From NCBI GenBank assembly GCA_949316235.1, contig OX438745.1, positions 3,539,001 through 3,603,000 of the forward strand: a DNA stretch of 64,000 nt, written 5' to 3'. The position numbers and the translations under genes were made by a program. The DNA is from Oegoconia quadripuncta. Its lineage: Eukaryota; Arthropoda; Insecta; Lepidoptera; Autostichidae. Under the pieces are notes generated by a model that did no database searches, was not told where the DNA came from, and worked only from the letters and a program-made list of their open reading frames with translations. This document shows positions 22,437 to 33,168 of this stretch, piece after piece; position 1 is the first letter of the stretch, and every line of letters begins with the position of its first letter.

Positions 22437-22566
22437 ATTACACTATCCTAAATGCATAGTCTAATTCGGCATACATTGCTGGCTGAAGTAAGGATTTGGA
22501 ATTACCAGAACCAAACCTCCCAGCAATGTATGCCGAATTAGTTTCTGCAATTAGGATTGTGTAATA
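22437..22566. mobile_element. Palindromic MITE (~130 bp)
   Basis: Outer arms ATTACACTATCCTAA and TTAGGATTGTGTAAT match at 14 of 15 positions. Inner arms of 22 bp (22461-22482 and 22520-22541) are perfect. Probable TA or TAA target site. No coding capacity. Confidence 0.65.
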
Positions 22567-22689
22567 GGCGCTTTACATTGGTACTGACAGTCGTCGTGCA
22601 GTCGGCTGTAAGTCTAATAGTGAACTTTTAATAAAAATATTCTCATCAAATCATGAATATTTCTCGATAGAACTTTTTGCTTTTTGTTG

Positions 22690-22915
22690 AACTAAATTAT
22701 TGCTCCTATCTCTTCTCGTGGGTGTCGTAAAAGGCGACTACGGGACTTTCCACCGAAAAACATCTACAGATTTGCACGTTTTAACGGCGTCGGGTTCACC
22801 CCGTGTCACGTGTGCATTTCTTTCGAAAGATGAACCGTTGTTGTTATATTTGGAACACCTAAACACTTATGTTTGGGTTCTCTGACTACCCCATTTGGGA
22901 TAAAGGTGACGTTAT
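22690..22915 (+). repeat. LINE-related repeat (CTTCTCGTGGGTGTCGTAAA)
   Basis: Carries CTTCTCGTGGGTGTCGTAAA and GGCGACTACGGGACTTTCC, a widespread lepidopteran repeat pattern. A decayed inverted copy lies at 24653-24910, so the pair flanks the SINE and fold-back element between. Confidence 0.5.
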
Positions 22916-22917
22916 GT

Positions 22918-23245
22918 AACCACCTCCGTGGCTCAATGTAAACAACATTAGATTTACGATTCGGAGGTCGCGGGTTCGATCCCCAGCGGGGTACATGTTT
23001 AAGTACTCGGTTTGGTTGGTGGTAGGGCATTTTAAATGTCTAGCTACCACCATCTTATCTAAATCTGCCGCCAAGCAGCAATGTTAATAGGATTGTTGTG
23101 TTCCGGTTGTCAGAGATAAGATAGCCAGTCCCCCAAATGTGTTGAGGTTTCCGGGTTAGTACGCTTCCACCTTCGACCTCATCTTCACTTAACATCAGGT
23201 GTGATTGAGGTCAAGTATCTACCCGTTGTACATAAAAAAAATGTA
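22918..23245 (+). repeat. SINE (commonest family), full-length
   Basis: Complete copy from CCTCCGTGGCTCAATGTAAA to TACATAAAAAAAA with A-box, B-box (GGTTCGATCCCC) and poly(A). Confidence 0.8.
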
Positions 23246-23892
23246 TCTATTTCCTGATAAAACTTATTTTATATTATGCAGGCATAAGGATTTTGTTTCA
23301 GACTGTACCTACCGGCTTAGGTATTTGTATGTTCTTTGTGTCTGAAGATACCTACGTCATCTTGATGATGGAAATCCTGCGGACATTAGTTGTATTTTTT
23401 CTGCCGATACCTGCGGTCCGGGGATTTACAAATAGGGCTCCAAAGTATCTTCTATGAATATTTTAAAGTTTGAGACATCAATATTATTAACGTCGCAATA
23501 TGTTTGAAGATATGTAGGTAGGTATTAAAAATCTGGATTTTTTTAAAGAATTCATAGATAAATTGGCCTAGACATAAATTAGGTCCTTACTTAAGAAATG
23601 GGCGTTTTGTATGAAGAATTCATTAAGACTGTTTAAGTTACATATATACTCTCAAAAACATCACCCTTCTTTTTGGGCAATGGGGTAAAAAAAGGCTATA
23701 TTTGCTATTTGAAAACAAATGACTACCAGAAAGTTGCTTTGCATAAAAAGGTTAATGATTTTGAAACAAAGACAATGCATAATAAAGGACTCAACTTGAG
23801 TGAGGATCCACACTGAGCGATGGCCCATTTGTGGTACAGAATACAACTCTATTATTAGTTAAATTGTGACCTTATATATATAAGGTTACAAA
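23246..23892. other. Intergenic, nothing recognised
   Basis: AT-rich, no supported feature. Confidence 0.35.
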
Positions 23893-24463
23893 GGTAAAAA
23901 TATTCGACCACACAATAATTCTGCTTGGTGTATTTAGGTACCTCATTTCACAGTAATTAAAAAATAAAAATTAAGTACAACAGTTACAGAATAGTTTATT
24001 TGCAAGAACATAGTTTATAAGGTCACAAATTAGTTATAGATATATTATTATTATTACTAGCTAATTATTATATATATGTATATACTATGTTCTTGCAAAT
24101 AAATTGGTTGGAGTGTAGCCTTCGGGGCACTGTGGGAAAAAGACTTAGAAAAATTTCGATCAAAAATTTTTTTTTCCATTTCTCCCCTTTTTATGATTCT
24201 ATCGCGTAGGGGGGCTCAATCGGGGGCAACTTTTGTCCAGGTCACTTTTTCGTCAAACCACCCCACGTCCCGCTAGGGACCGAAATCGACACTATCCGCC
24301 CTTTTTTATGATTTCATCGGAAGAGGGGGTTCAAGGGGGGCAACCCGCCCCGAAGGCTACACCGTGATCTAGAATAATGTTGTACTTAATTTTTATTTTT
24401 TAATTACTGTCAAATAAGGTAATAACACCAAGCAGAATGATTGTGTGGTCGAATATTTTTACC
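23893..24463. mobile_element. Fold-back element with three nested inverted repeats
   Basis: Outer arms of about 90 bp (23893-23982 and 24376-24463) include AATATTCGACCACACAATAA and its complement. A second pair (TTATTTGCAAGAACATAGT near 23995 against 24086-24104) and a third, perfect pair (TGTAGCCTTCGGGGC, 24114-24128 against 24347-24361) lie inside. The innermost core holds two diverged direct copies of a GGGGGGCAAC-containing unit. No transposase. Confidence 0.6.
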
Positions 24464-24652
24464 CGACAGTAAAAATAGTTTAAATAGTTATCTATTGTAT
24501 TTGTTTCTGTTATATGCAAGTAAACCTTTTATCTATCTAGTTACATTTATGTCATTCAATGAGATTCGTGATGGAGAGCGATCTCCAGTTGTCATACAGT
24601 AAGTCTTAGGATTAGGTTCCGGGTCGAATGTGGCTTAATACATACATTATAT

Positions 24653-24910
24653 ATGTAACGTCACGACCTTTATCCCAAATGGGGTGGTCAGAGTTATCCC
24701 AAACAATGGTGTTTGGTTGTTCCAAACTGAGTTTAATGATTGAAACAACATCCACGGTTCACCTGATGAAATATACAGAAACGCACACGTGACAGGGAGT
24801 GAGGCCATCGCCGTTGATACGTGCAAATCTATAGATGTTTTTTTTTGGTGGAAAGTCCCTTAGTCGCTTTCTACGACATCCACGGGAAGAGACGGGTTCG
24901 TTGTATTCTA
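24653..24910 (-). repeat. LINE-related repeat, inverted copy
   Basis: Reverse copy of 22690-22915: CTTTATCCCAAATGGGGTGG at one end, GGTGGAAAGTCCCTTAGTCG at the other. Decayed. Confidence 0.45.
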
Positions 24911-25485
24911 TTTCACTGCCGAAACCACACTGTGGCTTAATCAAATAAGTTATTTTATTATGCCCTTATAATAACATTCACATACCTACTTAATAACTAT
25001 TTTACAATTATTATTTCATAGTAAAAATGTCTCATAAACACTTACCTATATAACTTATTAATTTGATTCTTGAAAAATTAAACCTGATGTGTTCACTTAG
25101 CGAATACTTAGGTCGCTGACACACGGCTATTAACAACGGTGGTAAGGCTCAGACTGATCCAGCTGCATCATCGTATTGACAGTCTACAGCTTATAATATA
25201 AGGCCGTTTACTCACTCTCGACTGAAAGCCGGAGAGGACACGTGGAGGTGAGAAGTACTACACTGCTATTTCAATTTATTGCATTTATGTTGTACATAAT
25301 ATAATCTTAAACTATTTTTAGGTATGAAACATAAACCCTGCTAGGACACAACAATAAAATTTTTAAATGCATGCACATAAATATACGGATTAATTAATTA
25401 ATTACAACTACAAAACAATATAACACTTAAAGGTCCTCAATAATTATATTTATCTTTACATTCATATTTATAAATTTATATATAT
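24911..25485. other. Intergenic, nothing recognised
   Basis: AT-rich. No gene or repeat recognised. Confidence 0.35.
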
Positions 25486-25489
25486 TATT

Positions 25490-25650
25490 TATATTTCTTT
25501 ATCGTCTAGGAACTCTTGCAGCGAGTAGTAGCATTTATTTATTAGGTATTTCTTGAGCAACGATTTTAATTTGTAGGGGTTTTCTTCGTTTTTAACGTGA
25601 GTAGGGATTTTATTGAAAATTTTTACGGACATTGCGATTGCTATTTAAAT
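25490..25650 (-). repeat. LINE ORF2 C-terminal fragment
   Basis: The minus strand encodes pieces such as KIPTHVKNEENPYKLKSLLK and YLINKCYYSLQEFLDD, typical of non-LTR retrotransposon ORF2 ends. Only this end remains. Confidence 0.6.
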
Positions 25651-25879
25651 AGAGATGAAGGTTGTAGTTTGTATGAGATAATCACTGGAACCTGATCCGA
25701 TTCTGAAAATTCATTTACTGACAAGCTACACCATTCTCGATTAACATATAGACTATGTTTGATTATCCTTATATTGTTCCATAAATAAAGATTTCAGAGA
25801 TTTATTTATTAAAGATATAATATAATAAAAGATAAGATAAAATTGCAGGTCACTTAAGTCGCCTCCGCCAGGTCAGTAA

Positions 25880-26100
25880 TTCATTTTTTTTTTTTTTTAA
25901 TATTTAGGACACTTACACCAATCATCTAGTCCCAAACTAAGCAAAGCTTGTGCTATGGATACTAGATAACGGATAAACATACATAAATATTTATATAAAC
26001 ATCCAAGACTCGGGAATAAATGTTCATATTCATCATGCAAACATTTACCCGTCGCGGGATTCGAACCCGCAACCGTTGGTTTCACTGATAGGGTGACTAT
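25880..26100 (-). repeat. tRNA-derived SINE, ACCAATCATCTAGTCCC family
   Basis: Same family as 1770-1980, with T-rich run at its end (25885-25899) and GCGGGATTCGAACCCGCAAC head. Confidence 0.65.
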
Positions 26101-26379
26101 TCAAAGGGCCATGTACGTTTTTTCAATAAAGTTCCTGTTGATATACAAAATCTTCCTTGTAATAAATATAAAATGAAACAAATAGGATGAAGTGATCGAC
26201 AGTGGCTATAGCAAAGTGACGCAGTAACAGTCTGCGGAAAACGAACAGAGATTTCTATGCGTTTCGTTCACTTAGCTCCCTAGTGAATAAATTTTAGTCG
26301 AATTTTCAACCAAAAAGCAAAAAATATATTATATTGGCAAGGTGCTAGAGGGTAGAAATGACAATCTGGAATATATTTT

Positions 26380-26518
26380 TTTTATGTACGAAGTGGTAGC
26401 TAGCCAGGCAAGCATTTAAAATGCCCTACCACCAACCAAACCGAGTACTCGCTGGGGATCGAACCCGCGACCTCCGAATCGTAAACTCAATGTTGTTTAC
26501 ATTGAGCCACGGAGGCGG
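26380..26518 (-). repeat. SINE (commonest family), head part
   Basis: Minus-strand head from GTGGTAGCTAGCCAGGC to GAGCCACGGAGGCGGT. Tail missing. Confidence 0.7.
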
Positions 26519-27190
26519 TGATATTAATGTTTAGGCTGCTACTATGTATTAGTATGTGGAACGATCAGTCGCAAGTGTGCAGTGAGCCTTAGCAATAACT
26601 ACCATTACGGTTTCACGAGAGTAGGTATGACTATCCTATCACAGTAGATATCACATGGCCATAGGCCGCATCTTAGCACCTATTATTTAACAATCTATGT
26701 TTAAATATCTTCTTTACATCAGGTAAATATGCATCTGTCCTACCGAGACGTGACATTCATATGGTGGAGATAGAAACGAATTTCGATTATATTAGGTCTT
26801 TACCTAGGAAATTGGAGATTTTTTTCTTCGTTAATCATAATGTACCAACTCCTACGATTCTATAGCTATTGTCCAAATTTGTTTTTTATTCGGAAAATAG
26901 AATATAATTTCAAGGTTTCACATGAAATATTTTTTAATGTCTGAGCTAAATCATATAATAAAAAAACTTGAACACAGCTCTTATGAGCTTTATGAGCTTC
27001 CCATATTATTTCTTAGATTCGCAGAAACTTATATAAAGCGGTTACTTTTTTCACTTTTTTTCACGGTTTTGTCACTTTCTTTCATTACGACATTTCCTTA
27101 TGACAAAACATACTTTAACTAACAGGCTTATAAAGCGTTTGTAATTTTTTATGAATAAGATAGTAAACCTAAACCTACATATCATGTGCG
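26519..27190. other. Intergenic, nothing recognised
   Basis: AT-rich; the 66-codon frame at 26922 has no recognisable content. Confidence 0.35.
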
Positions 27191-27294
27191 TAATGCTTCC
27201 TAACCCAAAGGTTGCCTGGAAGAGATCGCTTTTAGTGTTAAGGCCGCCAAATTGTACGGTCCCCCTTTTTTCTTTGTGTTATGTTTCTTATTGA

Positions 27295-27645
27295 TTTTTT
27301 TTTATATGCAAAACGGGTTAGCACTTGATCTCAATAACCTGATGTTAAGTGAAGATGAGGTCGAAGGTGGAAGCGTACTGACCCGGAAACCTCAACACAT
27401 TTGGGGACTGGCATCTCTGACAACCGGAACACAACAACGCTATTACATTGCTGCTTGGCGGCAGATTTAGATAAGATGGTGGTAGCTCCAGGCCACAGAT
27501 TGGGGGTAATCTGTGCTCCAGGCGGACGTTTAAAATGCCCTACCACCAACCAAACCGAGTACCAAACATGTACCCCGCTGGGGATCGAACCCGCGACCTC
27601 CGAATCGTTAACCCAATGTTGTTTACATTGAGCCATGGAGGCGGT
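27295..27645 (-). repeat. SINE (commonest family), full-length
   Basis: Complete minus-strand copy from the T-run at 27294-27303 to GAGCCATGGAGGCGGTT. A short internal duplication (CCAGGCCACAGATTGGGGGT region, about 27487-27520) is peculiar to this copy. Open frames across it are SINE shadows. Confidence 0.75.
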
Positions 27646-27889
27646 TAAATTATTTTTACCTTGTTGTTTATCTTGACATAGGCTGAACACACACAACTCC
27701 GTCAAACACATAACGCCTACCAATCATTTTTCATAGTTTAACAACAACAGACCTATAAAGGATTGTCTTTTGCTTATATAAATTAGCCAAATTTTACATA
27801 AATTAGCAGTGTCTCTAACGGTCCACGACTACACCTTACGTTACCTTTGTTCTTATCTAATTTACCCCTACTAAAGTTTAAGTACTTAC

Positions 27890-28120
27890 CTTTTTTTTTA
27901 TGGTTAACTGGATACGCATTTGACCACAATCTCACCTGATGGGAAGTGACGATGTGGCCGAAGATGAAGCACGCGATCTCAGTAGATGCCGATTCACCCT
28001 GCTCTTGAAAATCCCATGGTTGCAGGATTCAGGAAAGACTGACGCCGGAATGCCTTGGCTGTTCGCATTATGAATGAAGAATCGAACCGCTTAGTGCGAA
28101 TGTTCGGTATGTTAACTACA
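27890..28120 (-). repeat. Interspersed repeat (AATCTCACCTGATGGGAAGT)
   Basis: Shares GACCACAATCTCACCTGATG and ACTGACGCCGGAA with 50270-50450, and shorter pieces with 29660-29750 and, inverted, 49880-49990. Likely a LINE 3' UTR family. Confidence 0.5.
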
Positions 28121-28476
28121 TACGGGTGGAATCCCTCCCCGCGTCTAGTAGGTAGTAGGATTGTCTTTTTCAAATTTTACATAAATTCGAAGTGTCTCTA
28201 ACGGTCCACCACTACCACCTAAGGTTACATTTGTTCTTATCTAATGTACCCCTACTAAAGTTTAAGTACTTACCTATCTAGTAAGATACGGTACAAGTGT
28301 GAATGTTTCCGATTTCCCATTGAGAAGTGCTTACTTGTCTCTTTTTGTTACCTGTGTGACCCATCACAGTATTGTACGAGTGAAAGAAAGGGGCAGTCGC
28401 GAACAAAACTTCAATTGCATGCTAGCATATTTTTATGCACACATAACGAGTTTGCAGTTGACCTCAATCACCCTTA

Positions 28477-28800
28477 GGCCCGTATTAATAAACCAATCTC
28501 AATACAAGTCTTGAGGCTGTATCACCCGAGATGCGTCTTAAGAAGTTGACGCTATCTCAAGCTCTGTGCTAATTTATAAACCAATCTTGAGGTTTACTCA
28601 GCTGAGATCACTTCTGAAGTATACGCCTCAGCGGGGAGCGTCTTGAGTTTTGTTTATTAATACGCGCACCTCTCAAGTGAGTACTGCTTGAGTGTGCAAT
28701 TGCCTGTCAGGTCTCAAGTTAGGTTTATTAATCAACAGGTTTACTTGAGACCAGTCACAAGACTGTTCTCATACTTGAGAATGGTTTATTAATACGGGCC
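28477..28800. mobile_element. Harbinger-like MITE, complete (324 bp)
   Basis: TIRs start GGCCCGTATTAATAAACCA; flanked on both sides by TTA (28474-28476, 28801-28803). TWA duplications and this TIR start fit PIF/Harbinger. No coding capacity. Confidence 0.75.
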
Positions 28801-28803
28801 TTA

Positions 28804-30160
28804 TGTTAAGTGAAGATGTATTTGATATAGAACTATCCAAGGTCAGCTTCTTCGGTTAGGTACCTTGGTTTGATGACGTTAAGCTGAGTAGACGATTAAT
28901 TAAGTTAGCTGTTAGACTACGTTCCTGTTACATACGTGAAACAATTTTGGATATCTCATGAAAAGACCTGACACTCCTAACGGTGAAGTCTGTGGAGTAG
29001 TAGAGGATGTCGACACTTGTTGATGGATGGTTATTCTTTTGAGAACAGGTTTTTATATTAAAAAATTTCTTATTTCATTATTAATTATAAAATAGCCTGG
29101 AATGAGAACGATCTGGTAGGGATGATTATCATCTGAATAGTCTGATATTTTATAACATGTTTTCTAACTAAGATAGATATGTTTTGTAATATCTATCTTA
29201 AAATTGAAAGGAAGATTTTGTATGTTAATGGGAAGCCATAATGAAAAGACATATGAGGTAGGCCTTTGAATTAATTACTGACAATGCGGAAGCGATTTGT
29301 GTGACGTTACGTTATTACTATATAAATTATGTGGTAACGTTTATCTTGTTCATTGTATTGACATCATATTTTTTTTCAAGAATGTACTGTGACGAAAAGG
29401 TTAAAATATTATACTCTTTAACCTTATCTCTAAGTAACACTGCAGGTCTCAATTGGTAAATTGCACGAACGGCGGCTGGAATTGAATTTTATTTAACTGT
29501 TTTTAAGGTACCTATAAATGCCCTCGTAGCATGACATCGTAATTAGCGCACGACGCGACGTGAGAGTGGGATGGTTGTATATTTCGTCCAAACAAATGAA
29601 CAGGACAAATATTATTTCGCGCGACATAAACGTTTATCGCGCCTCTCATGCTCCTAGTGCAGGATACGCGTTTAGCCACAATCTTACCTGATGGAATGCC
29701 TATACACCCTGCTCTTTAAGATCCCAAGGTTGTAGGGTTCAACAAAGACTGACAATCTTTCTTTTCTTCGCGACAGTACACAAACAAACTTATCTCTAGA
29801 GTCATGCCCACCAACGGGTTTGTGAAAACTCAAACACTGCATGCGTGCGCGCACGAGAAAGCGCTTTGTGTACTAAGCATTGTAACAGATGGTTTATAGG
29901 TCACCGAAGATGTCAAACAGACAAAACACTTGCTTCAATCAGCTTTTAGTATGGCTATGGTTCAAAATAACACAATAACTGTAGAACATGAGTGTTGATA
30001 ACTCATCTGACATAGGAATAGTCATTCTGCATTTACGAGTGAAGCTATTTAACAGGGTGAATTTGAATCCAAGTATTTCCCATTCTGGTGAGGCGCGTGA
30101 ACCATAGTCGATATCGATTTAAAAAAAGTAAACCATTCTGAAACTACCCTTTAGTATGAA
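28804..30160. other. Intergenic; short repeats only
   Basis: A 12-bp inverted repeat (AAGATAGATAT / ATATCTATCTT) lies near 29168-29203. About 29518-29650 (AGCATGACATCG; GGACAAATATTAT) recurs in direct orientation at 63805-63925. About 29660-29750 is a scrap of the 27890 repeat. No gene. Confidence 0.35.
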
Positions 30161-30162
30161 AG

Positions 30163-30487
30163 TTTTTTTTTTATCCACAACTGGTTAGCACTTCACCTCA
30201 ATCACACCTGATGTTAAGTGAAGATGAGGCCGAAGGTGGTAGCGTACCTACTGACCCGGAAACCCCATCTTATATAAGAATCTCTGACAACCGGAACACA
30301 ACAATGCTATTAACATTGCTGTTAGGCGGCAGATTTAGATAAGATGGTAGTAGCTAGTCAGGCGGACATTTGATATGCCCTACCACCAACCAAACCGAGT
30401 ACTAAATATGTACCCCGCCGGGAATCGAACCCGCGACCTCCGAAACGTAAACCCAATATTGTTTACATTGAGCCACGGAGGCGGTTA
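30163..30487 (-). repeat. SINE (commonest family), full-length
   Basis: Complete minus-strand copy from the T-run to GAGCCACGGAGGCGGTT. Confidence 0.75.
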
Positions 30488-30569
30488 AAAGTCCAACAAA
30501 ACAAAAAATTACAAAACTGGAAAGTGGTTTGTAATCGGAAGAGGAGTCACCAGGAATTGCACGCATTAA

Positions 30570-30850
30570 TTTTCGCCTGAATATTTAATTTGTGCATTCT
30601 GACTTTTGAAGTTTAATAATGGCAGGATATTGTGCAGCAAAAGTTAGTGATGGTGTACAAGTGAAGGGTAGTGTAAATTAAAGTGCGTAACGGAGCTTTC
30701 GGGTTCCCACAAAAAGCCGCCAAAATCTTTTGAAAAGCATTATGCCACTTTACTGAAGAATGACTTGACCGTGACTAGACTCTGTATACGCCAAGTATAC
30801 GACGACTTAAGTACTTGTAAGACTGACTTATAAACTGAAGAAATAAGGAA
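30570..30850 (+). repeat. Unclassified interspersed repeat
   Basis: Inverted counterpart of 16130-16420. Confidence 0.55.
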
Positions 30851-31339
30851 AATAAGACATGGCTGTTATGGGCTTAGATCCCTTTGCCTTCTCCTAGAGG
30901 AGAGAATAAATCCAAAAAAAAAAACATCGGAATTTGAACTCTTGTCATTTGCGTGAAAGTTTAATGCCCGCGGCACTAAGGTTCGTCAAAAGACAATAGC
31001 GCACCAATAAAATATGTTTTATAACTATCTTTCATTCAACGACCGACCCGAAAGTGGGTTTTCTATAGAAATATCTAAGTACCTACTTAACAACCATCTG
31101 CCATTGACCAGAGTTTAAGTTAGCCCAATGGTAAGTAACGTGGTTACGTTACCGGAGCTCAAGATAAGACGGTCGATTAAATGCAATAGAGAATAACTTT
31201 AGATGAATGCAAGTGTTAGTAACTTCTTGACGCTTTCTAAAGTACAGTCGGGAACAAAATGTGTGCGAGTAAAAACAAAATGGCGTGGGTGTAGGAAACA
31301 GATAAAGCTATACTTACCTTCGTAATGCTAAATTAAGTT

Positions 31340-31600
31340 TTCTCAGGAAATCACCAATTTTTTTTATTGTTTTTTTTTTTTTTTTTTTTATGAGAGCGGC
31401 AAACGAGCATGCGGGTCACCTGATGGAAAGTAATCACCGCCGCCCATGGACACCCGCAACACCAAAAGTGTCACAGATGCGTTGCCGGCCTTTGAGGAAG
31501 GTGTAGGCTCGTTTCTTGAAGGTTCCAATGTCGTACTCGTTCGGGAACACCGCTGCCGGAAGTCCGTTCCACAGGGTGGTCGTACGTGGTAAGAAGTTTC
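31340..31600 (-). repeat. LINE 3' end (ORF2 C-terminus)
   Basis: Reverse orientation of 60705-60965: shares GGACACCCGCAACACCAAAA, GCGTTGCCGGCCTTTGAGGA and GGAACACCGCTGCCGGAAGT. The minus strand encodes pieces of the typical LINE ORF2 end. Bounded by a T-run (poly(A) on the minus strand). Confidence 0.65.
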
Positions 31601-31810
31601 TTGAGAAACGTGTTTTTTTATTTAATTACAGTAATTATACTGAGTTCAACAATAATGACGAAGTAATATGGAAAATATTCAAGATTTGCAAAGAAAACTG
31701 AATTTGTATTATACAGGATTGATAAGGTATAGTTGTTTCAAACTGTACAATCAAACACGAAAGTGGAATTCTAAAATAATCACGAAACGATACCTACGTT
31801 ACGAACGTTT

Positions 31811-31917
31811 TGGTTGGTGGTAGGACATTTTAAATGTCCGCCTGGCTAGCTACCACCATCTTATCTAAATCTGCCGCCAAGCAGCAATGTTAATAGCATT
31901 ATTGTGTTCCGGTTTTT
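31811..31917 (+). repeat. SINE (commonest family), middle part
   Basis: Plus-strand fragment from TTTGGTTGGTGGTAGGACA to TTGTGTTCCGG, directly followed by the T-run of the opposite SINE. Confidence 0.65.
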
Positions 31918-32104
31918 TTTTTAAGCACGTGTTAGCACTTGACCTCAATCACACCTGATGTTAAGTGAAGATGAGGCCGAAGGTGGAAGCGTACTGACCC
32001 GGAAACCCAAATAATTTGGGGAACTGGCTATCTTATCTGTGACAACCAGAACACAACAACGCTATTAACATTGCTGCTGGGCGGCAGATTTAGATAAGAT
32101 GGTG
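31918..32104 (-). repeat. SINE half, left of the Polinton insertion
   Basis: Tail and middle of a minus-strand SINE, cut exactly after ATGGTG (32099-32104). The head resumes at 49347 beyond the second ATGGTG (49341-49346). Both halves together restore the normal SINE order seen at 30163-30487, which proves the insertion site. Confidence 0.9.
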
Positions 32105-32189
32105 AGTAGGGTATTATTGGGCACGCTGTCCCACCTGTAGTTCGGACGATGTCTCGTCCTCGCTAAGGTGTGTCAGCCTGCCCAATAAT
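32105..32189 (+). repeat. Polinton left terminal inverted repeat
   Basis: 85 bp from AGTAGGGTATTATTGGGC to GCCTGCCCAATAAT, matching the reverse complement of 49257-49340 with two substitutions and one indel. The repeat itself is an imperfect palindrome (see findings). Confidence 0.95.
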
Positions 32190-32346
32190 ATATGCCACCA
32201 TTTATTTGTGATTAGAGATATTTCAAATATACGTAATCCAACGTAGTGTTAACCACGAATGAATAGACTTAATTTAATTACAGAGCGCCTGTAGTTTTCT
32301 ATATTCAAATCAGCTGACTGGTTTGTTTCAACGCTGTCGTTCAAAC

Positions 32347-32384
32347 TATATAAACTAATTGCGGGATGTGATTTCTCCATTCAG
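32347..32384 (+). promoter_or_regulatory. Candidate TATA box and initiator for the Polinton left block
   Basis: TATATAAA at 32347-32354 is followed after about 30 bases by TTCAGC (A at 32383), close to the arthropod initiator. Lies about 30 bases before the ATPase ATG. Inference from motif and spacing only. Confidence 0.45.
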
Positions 32385-32411
32385 CAAATAAGTTATGATC
32401 AGTAAATAGAT

Positions 32412-33098
32412 ATGAAATTTATTAAACAGTCCAGATCCCTGAATGTAGAGAAAATTTATTCTGATACCGTTAAGAAGAATCCTCGACATGGAAGCCTCTT
32501 ACCGGATACGATACGGTGTATTATTTCTGGTCCTTCTAACTGTGGCAAAACAAACTTAATGATTGGTCTGCTTTTACATGAAAATGGATTACGTTATCGA
32601 CATGTATACCTATACTCTAAAACTTTGTTTCAACCGAAGTACATTTTTTTAGAAAAAGTGTTTCAAAAAGTCCCAAGCGTATCTTTTACAAAATATCGGG
32701 AAAACGAGGAAGTCCTTAATCCTGAAAATGCAGCTCCTGATTCGGTGATGATTTTTGATGATGTTGCTGGTGAAAATCAGAATAATATTCGAAACTACTT
32801 TGCAATGGGTAGACATAAGAATATCGATTGTTTTTATTTAAATCAGACATATAGTAAAATTCCCAAACAATTAATACGTGATAATGCAAACCTTATCATT
32901 CTTTTTAAGCAGGATGATATCAACTTACGCCATGTTTATGATGAACATGTTAATACAGATATGAGTTGGAAGCAGTTTCGAGACATGTGTGCAAATATAT
33001 GGAATATGCGTTACAGTTATTTAGTCATAGACAAAGATTGTGAAAAAAACAAAGGATGCTATAGAATGAAGTTCGACACATTTGTAATATTAGATTAA
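32412..33098 (+). CDS. FtsK/HerA-type genome-packaging ATPase
   Basis: 228 aa. Walker A GPSNCGKT (residues 40-47) and Walker B VMIFDDV (about 112-118) are intact. The length and the position as first gene of the left block fit the packaging ATPases (A32/FtsK type) of Polintons and adintoviruses, which drive DNA into the preformed capsid. The start follows an apparent TATA/initiator. The next ATG is 70 bases downstream, so it is probably transcribed separately or read through. No break seen. Confidence 0.9.
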   Translation: MKFIKQSRSLNVEKIYSDTVKKNPRHGSLLPDTIRCIISGPSNCGKTNLMIGLLLHENGLRYRHVYLYSKTLFQPKYIFLEKVFQKVPSVSFTKYRENEEVLNPENAAPDSVMIFDDVAGENQNNIRNYFAMGRHKNIDCFYLNQTYSKIPKQLIRDNANLIILFKQDDINLRHVYDEHVNTDMSWKQFRDMCANIWNMRYSYLVIDKDCEKNKGCYRMKFDTFVILD

Positions 33099-33168
33099 CG
33101 ATGTAATAAGACCCACAGGTACTTCAATTTTCACTTCATTATTATTTATATCACCATAAGGTACAAAC

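Noticed and set aside
22806..23074. Minus-strand open frames
   Set aside because: Shadows of the full-length SINE at 22918-23245.
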